Shown: positions 13,365 through 21,465, counted from the stretch's first letter. The stretch is 31,633 nucleotides of DNA from an uncultured Ruminococcus sp. (GCA_937892835.1 CALBHM010000292.1:1-31633), one strand, 5' to 3'. Numbers and translations are program-made. Notes: a model not told the origin generated them from the sequence alone.

Positions 13365-16223
13365 TTGTCAGATTTAACAAATGAACAGCTTATGGAGCTT
13401 ATTGAAGAAATCAAAAAGAAGAACGGCGGCGAAACCGATGCGAAGAATTGGTCGCACGAGGACATTGAACGCTTGCTTGAATTGACGAACAGAGGCCGAC
13501 AGCTTGAAGCACTTGACCGTGAGGTTGAGGCTGACCCGGAAGAGCAGACGGCAGAAGAAACAGAAGCTGTCGCCGAGGAAGAAAAACTCGAAATTCCCGA
13601 GCCGGCTGCCGAATCAAAGTTTAAGTTTGTTGAGGAACCGTCGGAACAAAGCGTTGAAGACGAGCTTGATGACGATGAATTCGAAGCGGAGAGTTTGGAA
13701 AACGCAGTGAAATTTTTGTCAGGTGAAAAGTCGAATGACAACGAAAATGTGAAGGCTTTTGACATTGCCGAGGAGCATGAAAGCACGGACGGCGACGACA
13801 GGCTTAAATCAATAATGAATGATGTTGCTCCGGCTAAGAAGGAGAAAAGTTTTGGCTCTGCGAAAAAAGGCTTTTCTTCTCTCGCTCAAAAAATAAAAAA
13901 TTCCGGCGGAAAATTCTTTGCATCTTTAAAAAATAAACCGGAGAAAAAAGATGAAGAATCATACGACGAAGATTTCGATGAAGAGCTTGAGGAGTCCGGG
14001 GAGGAAGAAATTGAAAGCATTTCTTATTCCGACGATGAGAAAACAAAGCAGATTCCCGATCTTGAAGCCACGAAAGAGATTTGCATTGAAAAGCCGGGTA
14101 TCGTTATAAAAAAAGGCGAAGCACAGGAGGATCTTGAGGGTGCACCGATAATTATGTCGGCGGACGATGCTCTTGAGGACGAAAAGCTTGCCGACGGAGA
14201 TCCGGTTACAGCCACTGATTTTCAGAATAAAATTCGAGATGCCGAACTTGGCGGGCAAATGGTTTTCACCGGAATGGAAACAGATGACGAAGCTCCCGAC
14301 TTGATTGATGAGAGTGAGGCAGAGAAAGAACTTTTTGAGAAAAGAAAGGAAAAGATAAGTAACTTTTCTTTGCTTGACAAGGATGAAAACGGCGACCTGT
14401 ACGGTCTTGACCCCGAGAGCAGCAAGATAGGCGAATTGTTCGCAACGAATGAGGAGAGGCCGAGAAGAAAAGAGTCGGAAAGTTTTGTCGGAATTGAGTA
14501 TTCTCAAACAAAGGACTCACGCCGTGTAATAAGATATCTCAACACGCAGAAGAAAAAATCTTTGAATAAAATTGTCGGTCTCGGAGTTATTCTCGGATTG
14601 ACCGTTCTTATCAGCATATTTTCCGCTTCGGCAACGACGATTGCCGGAGACAGAATCCTTACGATTTTTTCAAATTTTATTTTGCTGTGTGTCGGTCTTG
14701 TTGTCGCTAATCAATCCATAGTCGGCAGCTTTGAAATGCTCAAGCGAAAGAAGATAAACATCAATACGATGATTTCAATTTCGGCGATAATTTGTTTCTT
14801 CCAAAATTTATTGATGTTGATTTTCTATTTTGCCGACAGCAATACGGTAAGCGTTTTTTCGGGTGCGGGAATCGTACTTTTGCTTATCGGTGAAATAAAT
14901 AATTATGTTGTCCATTCCAGAACCGTCGACGCAATGGAAATGTGCACGGGCGATAACAAGGACAAGCTTTACAGCATTGAAGGTATTACCGATGACAAAG
15001 ATGCGGTCGAGCTTGCCAAGAATGTAAAGAACACAAGTCCGAGGATAAGATTTTCTTGTAAAACAAAATTTCCGGCACATCTTATCGAGCTTTGCATGAG
15101 CGAAACCTCTGCCGATAAAATGACAAGAATCTTGCTTCCTCTTACGGCACTTTTTGCGCTGATAAATTTGGCTGTTGCGTGGGCAGTCAAAAGAGATTTT
15201 GCAACAGGCTTTGCTGCGTTTTCAATAACGTTTGCAATGTGCGTTCCGGCATATGCTCCGCTGCTTTATGAGTTGCCGCTCAGCAGAGCCAATCGAAAGT
15301 TTAACAAAGAGGGCGGAATGATTTCATGTCAGGAAGCCGTTAATGAGCTTTGTCGCACGAATGTTGTCATCATTGACAGCAAGGATCTTTTTGACCAAAA
15401 GGCATGCACAATGCACGGCTTCAAGGATTTTAAAAATGTACGCCTTGATGATGCAATGCTCTATGCCGCCGCAATGGTAATTCGTTCCGGCGGACCACTC
15501 ACCGGTGTGTTTGACCAAGTGGTTGTCAATCGCCGTGATCTTCTCCCGGCCGTTAAGAGTTTCAGCTATGAGGAAAAGCAGGGAATTTCCGGCTGGATAT
15601 TCGGCCAAAAGGTTGTTCTCGGAAATCGCCTGATGATGGTTAACCATAATATAGAAATTCCAGAAACCGTTGATGAGGATAAATACCTTATCGCAGGTCA
15701 TGAGGTTATGTATCTCGGCATAGCTCATAAGCTTGCTGCGATGATAGTTGTCGACTACGCACCGAACGAGCAGATTCGTCCGTATCTCCAAAAGCTGCGA
15801 GACAGCGGCGTAAGCATTCTTGTTCGCAACTGCGACCCGAATGTAAATGAAGCAATGATTTCAAGCTGCTTTGATATGAGATTGAACAATATTAAAATTC
15901 TTAACTCGTCCTCAGGTCGAATCTTCAAAAAATATAAATCAAGACCGAAGCTTTCCGCAAGAGCCGTTGCAATTCACGACGGCACACCGTATACATTCAT
16001 GAAAAGTCTTTGCCTTGCTTCAACTCTTAGGCAGATGTTTAAGGTTTCCGGCCTTTTGACTATACTCGGTATATTGATGGGCTTTGTTGTGGTGCTGATA
16101 CTTTCGGCAATGAATGTCATATGCGATTTGCCGCAGATTTTTGTCCTGCTGATGCAGATTCTTGTAACCTGCGGATTCATCGGGATTGTCAATGTTGTAA
16201 GCATTGGTAATTCATCAAAATAA
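13365..16223 (+). CDS. P-type-ATPase-like membrane protein lacking catalytic motifs
   Basis: A 952-residue protein. Residues 1 to about 395 are acidic, low in complexity and probably cytoplasmic and disordered. From about 402 onward the plan follows a P1B-type ATPase with about eight membrane segments. CVPAYAPLLYELPL sits where CPCALGLATP is expected. IIDSKD (Asp671) replaces DKTGT, ISGWIFGQKVVLGNRLMM resembles the nucleotide-domain GNR stretch, RNCDPN (Asp824) replaces TGDN, and AIHDGTPYT replaces GDGxNDAP. The actuator domain is short and no TGE motif was seen. Catalysis is therefore unlikely; a sensor or scaffold role is a guess. TTG 13365 is preferred to GTG 13356 because AAGGGG lies eight bases before it. 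The gene follows rlmB with almost no gap and ends at a clear terminator. The family is not one I can name. Confidence 0.75.
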   Translation: MSDLTNEQLMELIEEIKKKNGGETDAKNWSHEDIERLLELTNRGRQLEALDREVEADPEEQTAEETEAVAEEEKLEIPEPAAESKFKFVEEPSEQSVEDELDDDEFEAESLENAVKFLSGEKSNDNENVKAFDIAEEHESTDGDDRLKSIMNDVAPAKKEKSFGSAKKGFSSLAQKIKNSGGKFFASLKNKPEKKDEESYDEDFDEELEESGEEEIESISYSDDEKTKQIPDLEATKEICIEKPGIVIKKGEAQEDLEGAPIIMSADDALEDEKLADGDPVTATDFQNKIRDAELGGQMVFTGMETDDEAPDLIDESEAEKELFEKRKEKISNFSLLDKDENGDLYGLDPESSKIGELFATNEERPRRKESESFVGIEYSQTKDSRRVIRYLNTQKKKSLNKIVGLGVILGLTVLISIFSASATTIAGDRILTIFSNFILLCVGLVVANQSIVGSFEMLKRKKININTMISISAIICFFQNLLMLIFYFADSNTVSVFSGAGIVLLLIGEINNYVVHSRTVDAMEMCTGDNKDKLYSIEGITDDKDAVELAKNVKNTSPRIRFSCKTKFPAHLIELCMSETSADKMTRILLPLTALFALINLAVAWAVKRDFATGFAAFSITFAMCVPAYAPLLYELPLSRANRKFNKEGGMISCQEAVNELCRTNVVIIDSKDLFDQKACTMHGFKDFKNVRLDDAMLYAAAMVIRSGGPLTGVFDQVVVNRRDLLPAVKSFSYEEKQGISGWIFGQKVVLGNRLMMVNHNIEIPETVDEDKYLIAGHEVMYLGIAHKLAAMIVVDYAPNEQIRPYLQKLRDSGVSILVRNCDPNVNEAMISSCFDMRLNNIKILNSSSGRIFKKYKSRPKLSARAVAIHDGTPYTFMKSLCLASTLRQMFKVSGLLTILGILMGFVVVLILSAMNVICDLPQIFVLLMQILVTCGFIGIVNVVSIGNSSK

Positions 16224-16230
16224 TTTTAGA

Positions 16231-16258
16231 AAGATCTTGCAGTCGCAAGGTCTTTTTT
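16231..16258 (+). terminator. Intrinsic terminator after the P-type-ATPase-like gene
   Basis: AAGATCTTGC (16231-16240) pairs over ten positions with GCAAGGTCTT (16245-16254) around AGTC, with one G-U pair, and runs into T6. Confidence 0.88.
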
Positions 16259-16259
16259 C

Positions 16260-16289
16260 TTGCAACAAGGATATATAAAGGTGTATAAT
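16260..16289 (+). promoter_or_regulatory. Sigma-A promoter of the oxidoreductase gene
   Basis: TTGCAA (16260-16265), an 18-base spacer and TATAAT (16284-16289) lie directly after the upstream terminator and about 30 bases before the ATG. Confidence 0.75.
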
Positions 16290-16318
16290 TTATATGTAAA
16301 AAGAAAGGAGTTTTTTTG

Positions 16319-17284
16319 ATGATAAAATTCGGAGTTGTAGGTTCCGGCTGGATTGCCGAGGAGTTTGTAAAAGGGGCTAAGCTTGTTGACGGTTTTGTCT
16401 TTTCCGCAATGTATTCACGTACATACGAAAAAGGAAAAGCTTTTGCAGAAAAATTCGGTGATGTTCCCGTTTATACCGATATAAATGATTTTGCAAAAAG
16501 TGATATTGATGCTGTGTATATTGCAAGTCCAAATTCGCTTCACTATTCTCAAAGCAAACTCATGCTTGAAAACGGAAAGCATGTGCTGTGCGAAAAGCCG
16601 ATAACAATAACGCCGGAGGAATTCATCGAATTGAGTTCTCTTGCAGAGAGTAAAAACCTTGTTTATACCGAAGCGATAATGATGCTGCATCTTTCGCAAA
16701 GAAAAGTTATAAAAGAAAAGCTGAAAGCTCTTGGAAATGTTTCAACCGCTCACTTTGATTTTTCTCAGCTTTCTTCAAAATATCCTGCATTGATCAGAGG
16801 AGAAAATCCGAACATTTTTAACCCGGCAATGAAAACAGGCTGCCTTCGTGATCTCGGAATTTATTGTTTTTATCCCGCAATAGATTTTTTCGGCATACCT
16901 GAAAAAATAATTTCGTCGGCAGGCTTTCTTTCAACGGGAGCAGACGGCTACGGCACAGCAATTCTTGATTACGCCGATAAACAGATTACGCTGACGTATT
17001 CAAAAATCGGACAGGATTTTTCCGGCTCGCAAATAATCGGAGATAAAGGGACAATGACATTCGGTTCAATATCAAAACTGACCGATGTCGAAATTTATTA
17101 CAATGACGGCTCGAAAGAAAAGCTTGTCGGCGAAATCGAAAAGCATATTTTAATGAGCGAGGAGGCTAAAGATTTTTGCGAGTATATTTCTACGAAGGAC
17201 AATAACCTTTCAGAGGTTAATTCAAAAGTATTGTCGGTTGTGGAACTGATGAATACAGTTATAAAACAGTGCAATATAATTTAA
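16319..17284 (+). CDS. Gfo/Idh/MocA-family oxidoreductase
   Basis: A 321-residue NAD(P)-dependent dehydrogenase of the Gfo/Idh/MocA family. The Rossmann fold opens MIKFGVVGSGWIAEEF with the GxGxxA-type loop at 6-11. YIASPNSLHYSQS and HVLCEKPITI near residues 90-100 hold the conserved EKP lysine. RDLGIYCFYPAIDFFG in the C-terminal domain is the usual substrate-side motif. Members oxidise or reduce sugars, inositols and similar polyols; the substrate here is open. ATG 16319 is preferred to the TTG three bases upstream because AAAGGAG ends eight bases before it. The gene has its own promoter and is probably a single-gene unit. Confidence 0.88.
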   Translation: MIKFGVVGSGWIAEEFVKGAKLVDGFVFSAMYSRTYEKGKAFAEKFGDVPVYTDINDFAKSDIDAVYIASPNSLHYSQSKLMLENGKHVLCEKPITITPEEFIELSSLAESKNLVYTEAIMMLHLSQRKVIKEKLKALGNVSTAHFDFSQLSSKYPALIRGENPNIFNPAMKTGCLRDLGIYCFYPAIDFFGIPEKIISSAGFLSTGADGYGTAILDYADKQITLTYSKIGQDFSGSQIIGDKGTMTFGSISKLTDVEIYYNDGSKEKLVGEIEKHILMSEEAKDFCEYISTKDNNLSEVNSKVLSVVELMNTVIKQCNII

Positions 17285-17385
17285 AACGAGATGAGCCTTT
17301 TTATTTGACAAAAGAGAGTTTAACAGACGGTTAATAAATGAATAGATAATTTAATATTTTTTTGCTCTTTTTGATAAAAAAATTA

Positions 17386-17414
17386 TTGACTAATCGTTCG
17401 AAATATGGTAAAGT
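17386..17414 (+). promoter_or_regulatory. Likely promoter of the surface-fibre cluster
   Basis: TTGACT (17386-17391), a 17-base spacer and TAAAGT (17409-17414). No promoter as good was seen in the later gaps of the cluster, so this may drive several genes. The predicted leader is about 125 bases. Confidence 0.6.
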
Positions 17415-17433
17415 AATAAATATGTAATAGTGC

Positions 17434-17498
17434 GTCAATAGGACAAGTGCCCCCTTTTGTATGAAAATACAAAATGTAGTATTTTGTCGTTTACTGAC
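17434..17498 (+). promoter_or_regulatory. Possible structured 5' leader RNA of the EAL gene
   Basis: An 8-bp perfect hairpin TTTTGTAT / ATACAAAA (17455-17462 with 17467-17474) is capped by a GAAA tetraloop. It is enclosed by GACAA / TTGTC (17442-17446 with 17484-17488) and by GTCAATA / TACTGAC with one mismatch (17434-17440 with 17492-17498). It does not match the c-di-GMP-I riboswitch consensus that I know. Structure by eye only. Confidence 0.35.
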
Positions 17499-17548
17499 CA
17501 CAAGGCAAAAAGTTTTAGCGGATTTTACATTGATGGAGAGTGTCGCAT

Positions 17549-18295
17549 ATGGCTGAAAACAAAAAGAAAACCGGATCCGGCAGAGCGCTCAGAACCCTTG
17601 AGCTCAGATACAGACCGGTCTTTGACATTCATTTGAATATGGCGATAGATTATGAAATCTCAATGCTTATCAATGATAAGGTTATGGGAGTCATGCTACC
17701 GAAGCTTTTTGTCCCGATAGCCGAAAAGACCAATCAAATCGTCCAGCTTAATCTTTGGGAGGTTGAAGAGGCTTGCGAGGCTATTAAACGCTGTGAGGAA
17801 CGTGAAGCCGATTTGAACTCGATAATCGTTCAAATTTCGGTTAAGAGCTTCTCAAAGAAAAATTTTGTTTCTCAGGTTAAAAAAATTCTTGATAAGCACG
17901 GAATCGCACCGGACAGATTTTGTTTTGATATAAACGAAAGCATTCTTGAAGCAGTTAAGGATCAGGTCATGGAAAACATCATGGCATTCAGAGAAATGGG
18001 ACTTAAGGTTTCCATTAATGATTTTGGTCTTGAATATACTTCGCTCACACACCTTGCTCATTATGATGTTGATTACATCGGGCTTCACAAGAGCTTGCTC
18101 GACGGAATAATGACAAGCGAAAAGGTACAGAACACCGTGCAGGGAATCATTGATTTCTGCAAAAAGATAGATGCGCAGGTCAGGGTCGACGGAATAGAAT
18201 CCAAGGAAATGTTTGATCTTCTCAACAAAATGGGAGCGGATCAATTTACCGGATCATATTTCGGCGAGGCGATGAAAGAAAAACAAATCAACTAA
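17549..18295 (+). CDS. Degenerate EAL-domain protein, probable c-di-GMP binder or scaffold
   Basis: A 248-residue protein that is almost entirely one EAL (c-di-GMP phosphodiesterase) domain. The canonical landmarks can be followed but several catalytic positions are changed. EAL becomes YEIS (Glu36 kept), DDFG becomes NDFG (Asn157), IKID becomes IGLHK (Lys lost, Gly178; Asp replaced by His180), EGVE becomes DGIE (214-217), and the QG of the last motif becomes TG. Without the lysine and first aspartate, hydrolysis is unlikely. Such inactive EAL proteins often act as c-di-GMP receptors or protein scaffolds. ATG 17549 is favoured over GTG 17540, which sits too close to GGAG. It opens the surface cluster; the next gene starts 13 bases later, so a role in controlling fibre production is a reasonable inference. 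Confidence 0.8.
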   Translation: MAENKKKTGSGRALRTLELRYRPVFDIHLNMAIDYEISMLINDKVMGVMLPKLFVPIAEKTNQIVQLNLWEVEEACEAIKRCEEREADLNSIIVQISVKSFSKKNFVSQVKKILDKHGIAPDRFCFDINESILEAVKDQVMENIMAFREMGLKVSINDFGLEYTSLTHLAHYDVDYIGLHKSLLDGIMTSEKVQNTVQGIIDFCKKIDAQVRVDGIESKEMFDLLNKMGADQFTGSYFGEAMKEKQIN

Positions 18296-18308
18296 GGAGT
18301 GATCGGCT

Positions 18309-20225
18309 TTGGCTAAGAAAGATAAGAAAAATCAGCTTCCCGGCGACGGCAATGTTCCTGAGCAGGATCGTATGAGCCGATACGGAGTCAGAAGAGAATC
18401 CAAAAAGGTTAAGAAAAGAGAAGCCGTTATCAGAATTCTCCTTATAATTCTTGTTCTTCTTTTGATTTTCCTTTCCGTTATGTTTGGATGCTCCTCATAC
18501 ATAAACGAGAGAAGAGAATATGACGAAATTATAAAGAACGCTATGCTCGATGAGGTTCAGGACATTAAGAGCTTTGATGATTTGAAAAAAGTCGTCGAAA
18601 AAATGGATAAGGAAACTCAGGCGGTCAGCACGGCAATCAACACGCTTGAGCTTACTCCGGGCCAGGTAAGCTTCATCAAGGCTAAGCTTACGCAGATTAG
18701 AGATGATATTAATAAGATTCTTGAAGCCGATCTTGGGGATATCGGCGGCGCAACCACTACGGCAAAGGAAGTTACCAGTATCCGTGAGGTAACAAGCGTA
18801 AGGGTTCAGACCCTTCAAAGGATTCAGGAAATCACGAGAGTTATTGAACAGCGTGTAGAAAGAATCGAAACTGTTATCAATACCATTGAAAGAGAAGTTA
18901 CCAGCGTAAGACCTGTTGATATTACAAGATACAGCGATGTCACACGTTACAGTGATCTTACAAGATACAGCGATATTACTCGTTATAGCGACGTTACTCG
19001 TTACAGTGATGTTACAAGAGACATTACAAGATACACAGAGGTTCCGTCATATGTAACAAGATATAACGATGTAACCCGTTATAATGATGTTACAAGATAC
19101 AACGATATCACCCGCTACAGCGATGTAACAAGATACAGCGACGTTACGAGCATTAGGTATAATGACGTAACGAGATATAATGATGTAACACGTTATAATG
19201 ACATAACAAGATATAGCGATGTTACCCGTTACAGCGATGTAACAAGATACAGCGACGTTACCCGTTACAGTGAGGTTCCGAGCATAAGCGTAACTTATAC
19301 GGAGGTTACAAGCTATAATTACATTGATGTATCGAGATTTAATGATGTAACAAGATACAGCGATGTTATCCGTTACAGTGACGTCACAAGATACAGCGAT
19401 ATTACTCGCTACAGTGAAGTTCCGAGCTACTCGGTTGTAACCAGCGTCAGCGAGGTTACAAGTATCCGTGAGGTCGAGGAAATCAAAGAGGTCATTAAAG
19501 AGGTTATCAAGGAAGTTGAGGTTATCAAGGAAATCATCAAGGAGATTGAGGTAACTACAATTGTCCCGGTAACCAGCATCAGTGAAGTAACAAGCATTCG
19601 TGAAATCATTGAGAACAAGACTAACGTAACCGATACAGGTGATTTTACTGCGATGATCAATAAATCGGAGCAGACAAGAGGACTTTTGCTTTCAGAGTCG
19701 AAAGACTTTACCGATATGACTGCCGTTCTGAGCGGCGCAAGCGTTAATGATATGGGCGATTGCACATATACATGGCTTCCGTCGGCCACAGAGCTTGACA
19801 GCATTGACGGTTCTCATAACCGTTCAAACGGCAAGGAATTCTTTGCATATACATTCTATGTTAAGAATGTCGGAGACGTTGACGTCAACTATACGGCAAA
19901 TCTTCAGATTGAGTCAGTCAAGCTTGATGCCGATGAGGCAGTCAGAGTAATGGTAATCAGAGACGGAGGTACCCCCACAATTTATGCAAAGCCGAAGAGG
20001 GGAACGACCGACGAATTTGATATAAATGACAAATATGATAAGGACGACAAGTTGTTCATTAATGACTCAACAGTCATGCAGGACAAGGACGTTCTTACAA
20101 AGGCCGGCAGCTACCATAAATATACGGTAGTAATGTGGCTTGAGGGCTGGGATCCTGATTGTGTCAATGACATTTTGGGCGGCAGCATTAAGCTTTCAAT
20201 GAAGTTTGATTACGATTTCGTATAA
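18309..20225 (+). CDS. Membrane-anchored VTRYSD-repeat protein with TasA-like C-terminal domain
   Basis: A 638-residue protein with five parts: a basic cytoplasmic segment (1-39), one membrane helix (40-60), a coiled-coil-like region (about 62-200), a repeat region (205-370), and a domain from about 430 to the end. Flanking the repeats are VTSIREV units and a KEVIKEV stretch. The C-terminal domain ends with MWLEGWDPDCVNDILGGSI. The next gene ends with MWMEGNDVDCANDVAGATI, so both carry the same probable TasA/camelysin-like beta domain with its conserved Cys. It lacks a SipW-type signal and looks permanently anchored, so it could be the base or adaptor of a fibre, like TapA in Bacillus (inference). 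The start is TTG 18309 with AAGGAGTG upstream. GCSS after the helix resembles a lipobox only weakly. Confidence 0.75.
   Translation: MAKKDKKNQLPGDGNVPEQDRMSRYGVRRESKKVKKREAVIRILLIILVLLLIFLSVMFGCSSYINERREYDEIIKNAMLDEVQDIKSFDDLKKVVEKMDKETQAVSTAINTLELTPGQVSFIKAKLTQIRDDINKILEADLGDIGGATTTAKEVTSIREVTSVRVQTLQRIQEITRVIEQRVERIETVINTIEREVTSVRPVDITRYSDVTRYSDLTRYSDITRYSDVTRYSDVTRDITRYTEVPSYVTRYNDVTRYNDVTRYNDITRYSDVTRYSDVTSIRYNDVTRYNDVTRYNDITRYSDVTRYSDVTRYSDVTRYSEVPSISVTYTEVTSYNYIDVSRFNDVTRYSDVIRYSDVTRYSDITRYSEVPSYSVVTSVSEVTSIREVEEIKEVIKEVIKEVEVIKEIIKEIEVTTIVPVTSISEVTSIREIIENKTNVTDTGDFTAMINKSEQTRGLLLSESKDFTDMTAVLSGASVNDMGDCTYTWLPSATELDSIDGSHNRSNGKEFFAYTFYVKNVGDVDVNYTANLQIESVKLDADEAVRVMVIRDGGTPTIYAKPKRGTTDEFDINDKYDKDDKLFINDSTVMQDKDVLTKAGSYHKYTVVMWLEGWDPDCVNDILGGSIKLSMKFDYDFV
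18921..19418 (+). repeat. Array of about 21 VTRYSD-type hexapeptide repeats (18 bp, 36-bp super-unit)
   Basis: In-frame units of the form [VIL]TRY[SN][DE] are interrupted by short spacers such as EVPSY and VTSI. Within the runs the Arg codon alternates AGA, CGN, AGA, CGN almost without exception, with ACA before AGA and ACC or ACT before most CGN. The DNA unit is therefore mostly 36 bp, two hexapeptides. The block of three RYND units followed by two RYSD units occurs twice. Confidence 0.95.
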
Positions 20226-20319
20226 ACTTGGTGACGGGAAGTTTATTCCTATTCAAGTCAGCTTTATTGAAAATAATGTTCCACTAAAACGTCAAAGGCA
20301 ATTCGGATAAAATTGTGCG

Positions 20320-20346
20320 TTTGGCGGCGCGTTAACGGTCGCCAAA
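20320..20346 (+). promoter_or_regulatory. Leader hairpin before the TasA-like gene
   Basis: TTTGGCG (20320-20326) pairs with CGCCAAA (20340-20346) over a 13-base loop, 15 bases before the GGAGG of the TasA-like gene. A second 8-bp hairpin, ATAAACTT / AAGTTTAT, lies at 20222-20246 over the preceding stop codon. Neither is followed by a T-run. They may protect or process mRNA. I saw no clear promoter in the 149-base gap. Confidence 0.4.
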
Positions 20347-20374
20347 GCATGAAATCTTTATGGAGGTAAAGATA

Positions 20375-21292
20375 ATGAAAAAGACATTCAAAAAGCGCGC
20401 ATTCATTTCTGCCATCGCAATGCTTATCGTATCTGCTATCGTTCTTACGTCAGCTACATATGCATGGTTCTCAATGGCAAAAAGAGTTGAAGTCGAGTCC
20501 ATGGAATTGAACGTCACATCACCTGAAGGTATTCAGATTTCTGCTAATACATCTGCTTTCACAACAAAGCTCACAGTTGATGACATCAAGGGCGAATCTT
20601 CAACACGTTTCACTGCATACGAAGGAAACACAAACAATATTCCTGAGACAGTTAAGCCGTCTTCGTCAGCACTTATCACCGGTGGTATTCTTCCTGCATT
20701 CTATGATGGTTCCATCAACGATGCCGGAACAATGGACTGCCGCAGAGTAACTTCTGACGTTGGAAGCGGTTATGTAGCATTTGACCTTTTCATAAAGGTT
20801 AAGTCAGCAACAGCTGTTAAGTTCGGTTCATCAACTGTTACCAGCGAAGCAAACCCGGAGATCCCGACAGCAATGCGTATTGCTCTTGTAAAGTGCGGTA
20901 CTGTAGCTGAGAAGGCTGACGCTGCAGCTATCAGCAGTGTTCTTCCCTCAAATGCTGCTGCAAACAAGGTAATATATGAGCTCAACGCAAGTGAGCATAC
21001 AACAGCCGCAGCTGCTCTTGGTGCAAGCGGAGTTATGACAACAAGACCGCTTACATCACAGACAAACGGAATGATCACGGATGGAACATACAACAACATA
21101 GTTACTAACCCCAACTTCATTGGCACATACAACGCAACAGTTGCAACAACAGCTTCACAGGCAACAATTAACGTTGATGCCGGTATCACTCGTATGAGAG
21201 TATACATGTGGATGGAAGGTAACGATGTTGACTGCGCTAACGATGTAGCAGGTGCAACAATTAACTTCAACCTTGTTCTTGAAATAGACTAA
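20375..21292 (+). CDS. TasA/camelysin-like secreted fibre subunit with SipW-type signal peptide
   Basis: A 305-residue exported protein. After a basic start (MKKTFKKRAF) and a hydrophobic core comes TSATYAWFS (25-33), the TYAxFS-type box of SipW-dependent signal peptides, so cleavage should fall just before or near this point. The mature part is rich in Thr, Ala, Ser and Val, as in beta-rich matrix fibre subunits such as TasA and CalY. It ends with MWMEGNDVDCANDVAGATI, shared with the previous gene's C-terminus. ATG 20375 is chosen because GGAGG (20362-20366) is eight bases before it; the ATG at 20360 overlaps that site. The adjacent signal peptidase is its natural processing enzyme. It is probably the main building block of an extracellular fibre; polymerisation itself is inferred. 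Confidence 0.8.
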   Translation: MKKTFKKRAFISAIAMLIVSAIVLTSATYAWFSMAKRVEVESMELNVTSPEGIQISANTSAFTTKLTVDDIKGESSTRFTAYEGNTNNIPETVKPSSSALITGGILPAFYDGSINDAGTMDCRRVTSDVGSGYVAFDLFIKVKSATAVKFGSSTVTSEANPEIPTAMRIALVKCGTVAEKADAAAISSVLPSNAAANKVIYELNASEHTTAAAALGASGVMTTRPLTSQTNGMITDGTYNNIVTNPNFIGTYNATVATTASQATINVDAGITRMRVYMWMEGNDVDCANDVAGATINFNLVLEID

Positions 21293-21312
21293 TTTATTTA
21301 TTTCAAAACTTC

Positions 21313-21436
21313 CGGATCAGTGATCCGAAATTTACCCGTCACTTTGGGAGGGTGGTGCCTTTGGGCATCACCCGTGACCCGGAGCTAAAAGGGCGATTTG
21401 TCCACACAGGTTTGTGTTGGCAAATGACCTTTTTAG
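21313..21436 (+). ncRNA. Structured intergenic RNA region between fibre gene and sipW
   Basis: Three adjacent hairpins fill most of the 173-base gap. CGGAT / ATCCG lies at 21313-21327. GGGTGGTGCC / GGCATCACCC (21350-21359 with 21364-21373, loop TTTG) is enclosed by GTCAC / GTGAC (21338-21342 with 21374-21378). A long arm has CTAAAAGG / CCTTTTTAG (21385-21392 with 21428-21436), then ATTTG / CAAAT and CCACACA / TGTGTTGG inside. No T-run follows, so none is a standard terminator. The function is unknown: mRNA stabiliser, processing site or riboswitch-like element are options. Confidence 0.55.
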
Positions 21437-21465
21437 GTAAAAAATTACAGGAGTGAATGTTTTAA

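Noticed and set aside
15324..15791. A 155-codon minus-strand frame inside the P-type-ATPase-like gene
   Set aside because: It has no ribosome site or recognisable motif and is fully opposite a well-supported gene.
17434..17498. A c-di-GMP riboswitch in the EAL gene leader
   Set aside because: A GAAA-capped stem is present, but the conserved core of the c-di-GMP-I class is missing.
18426..18500. Lipoprotein signal (GCSS after the membrane helix) in the repeat protein
   Set aside because: The residues before the Cys (MFG) are a poor lipobox and the basic N-terminus is unusually long; a plain membrane anchor is more likely.
18921..19418. A CRISPR-like pattern of regular 36-bp repeats
   Set aside because: The repeats are directly adjacent and in frame within a protein, with synonymous changes, no unique spacers and no cas genes.
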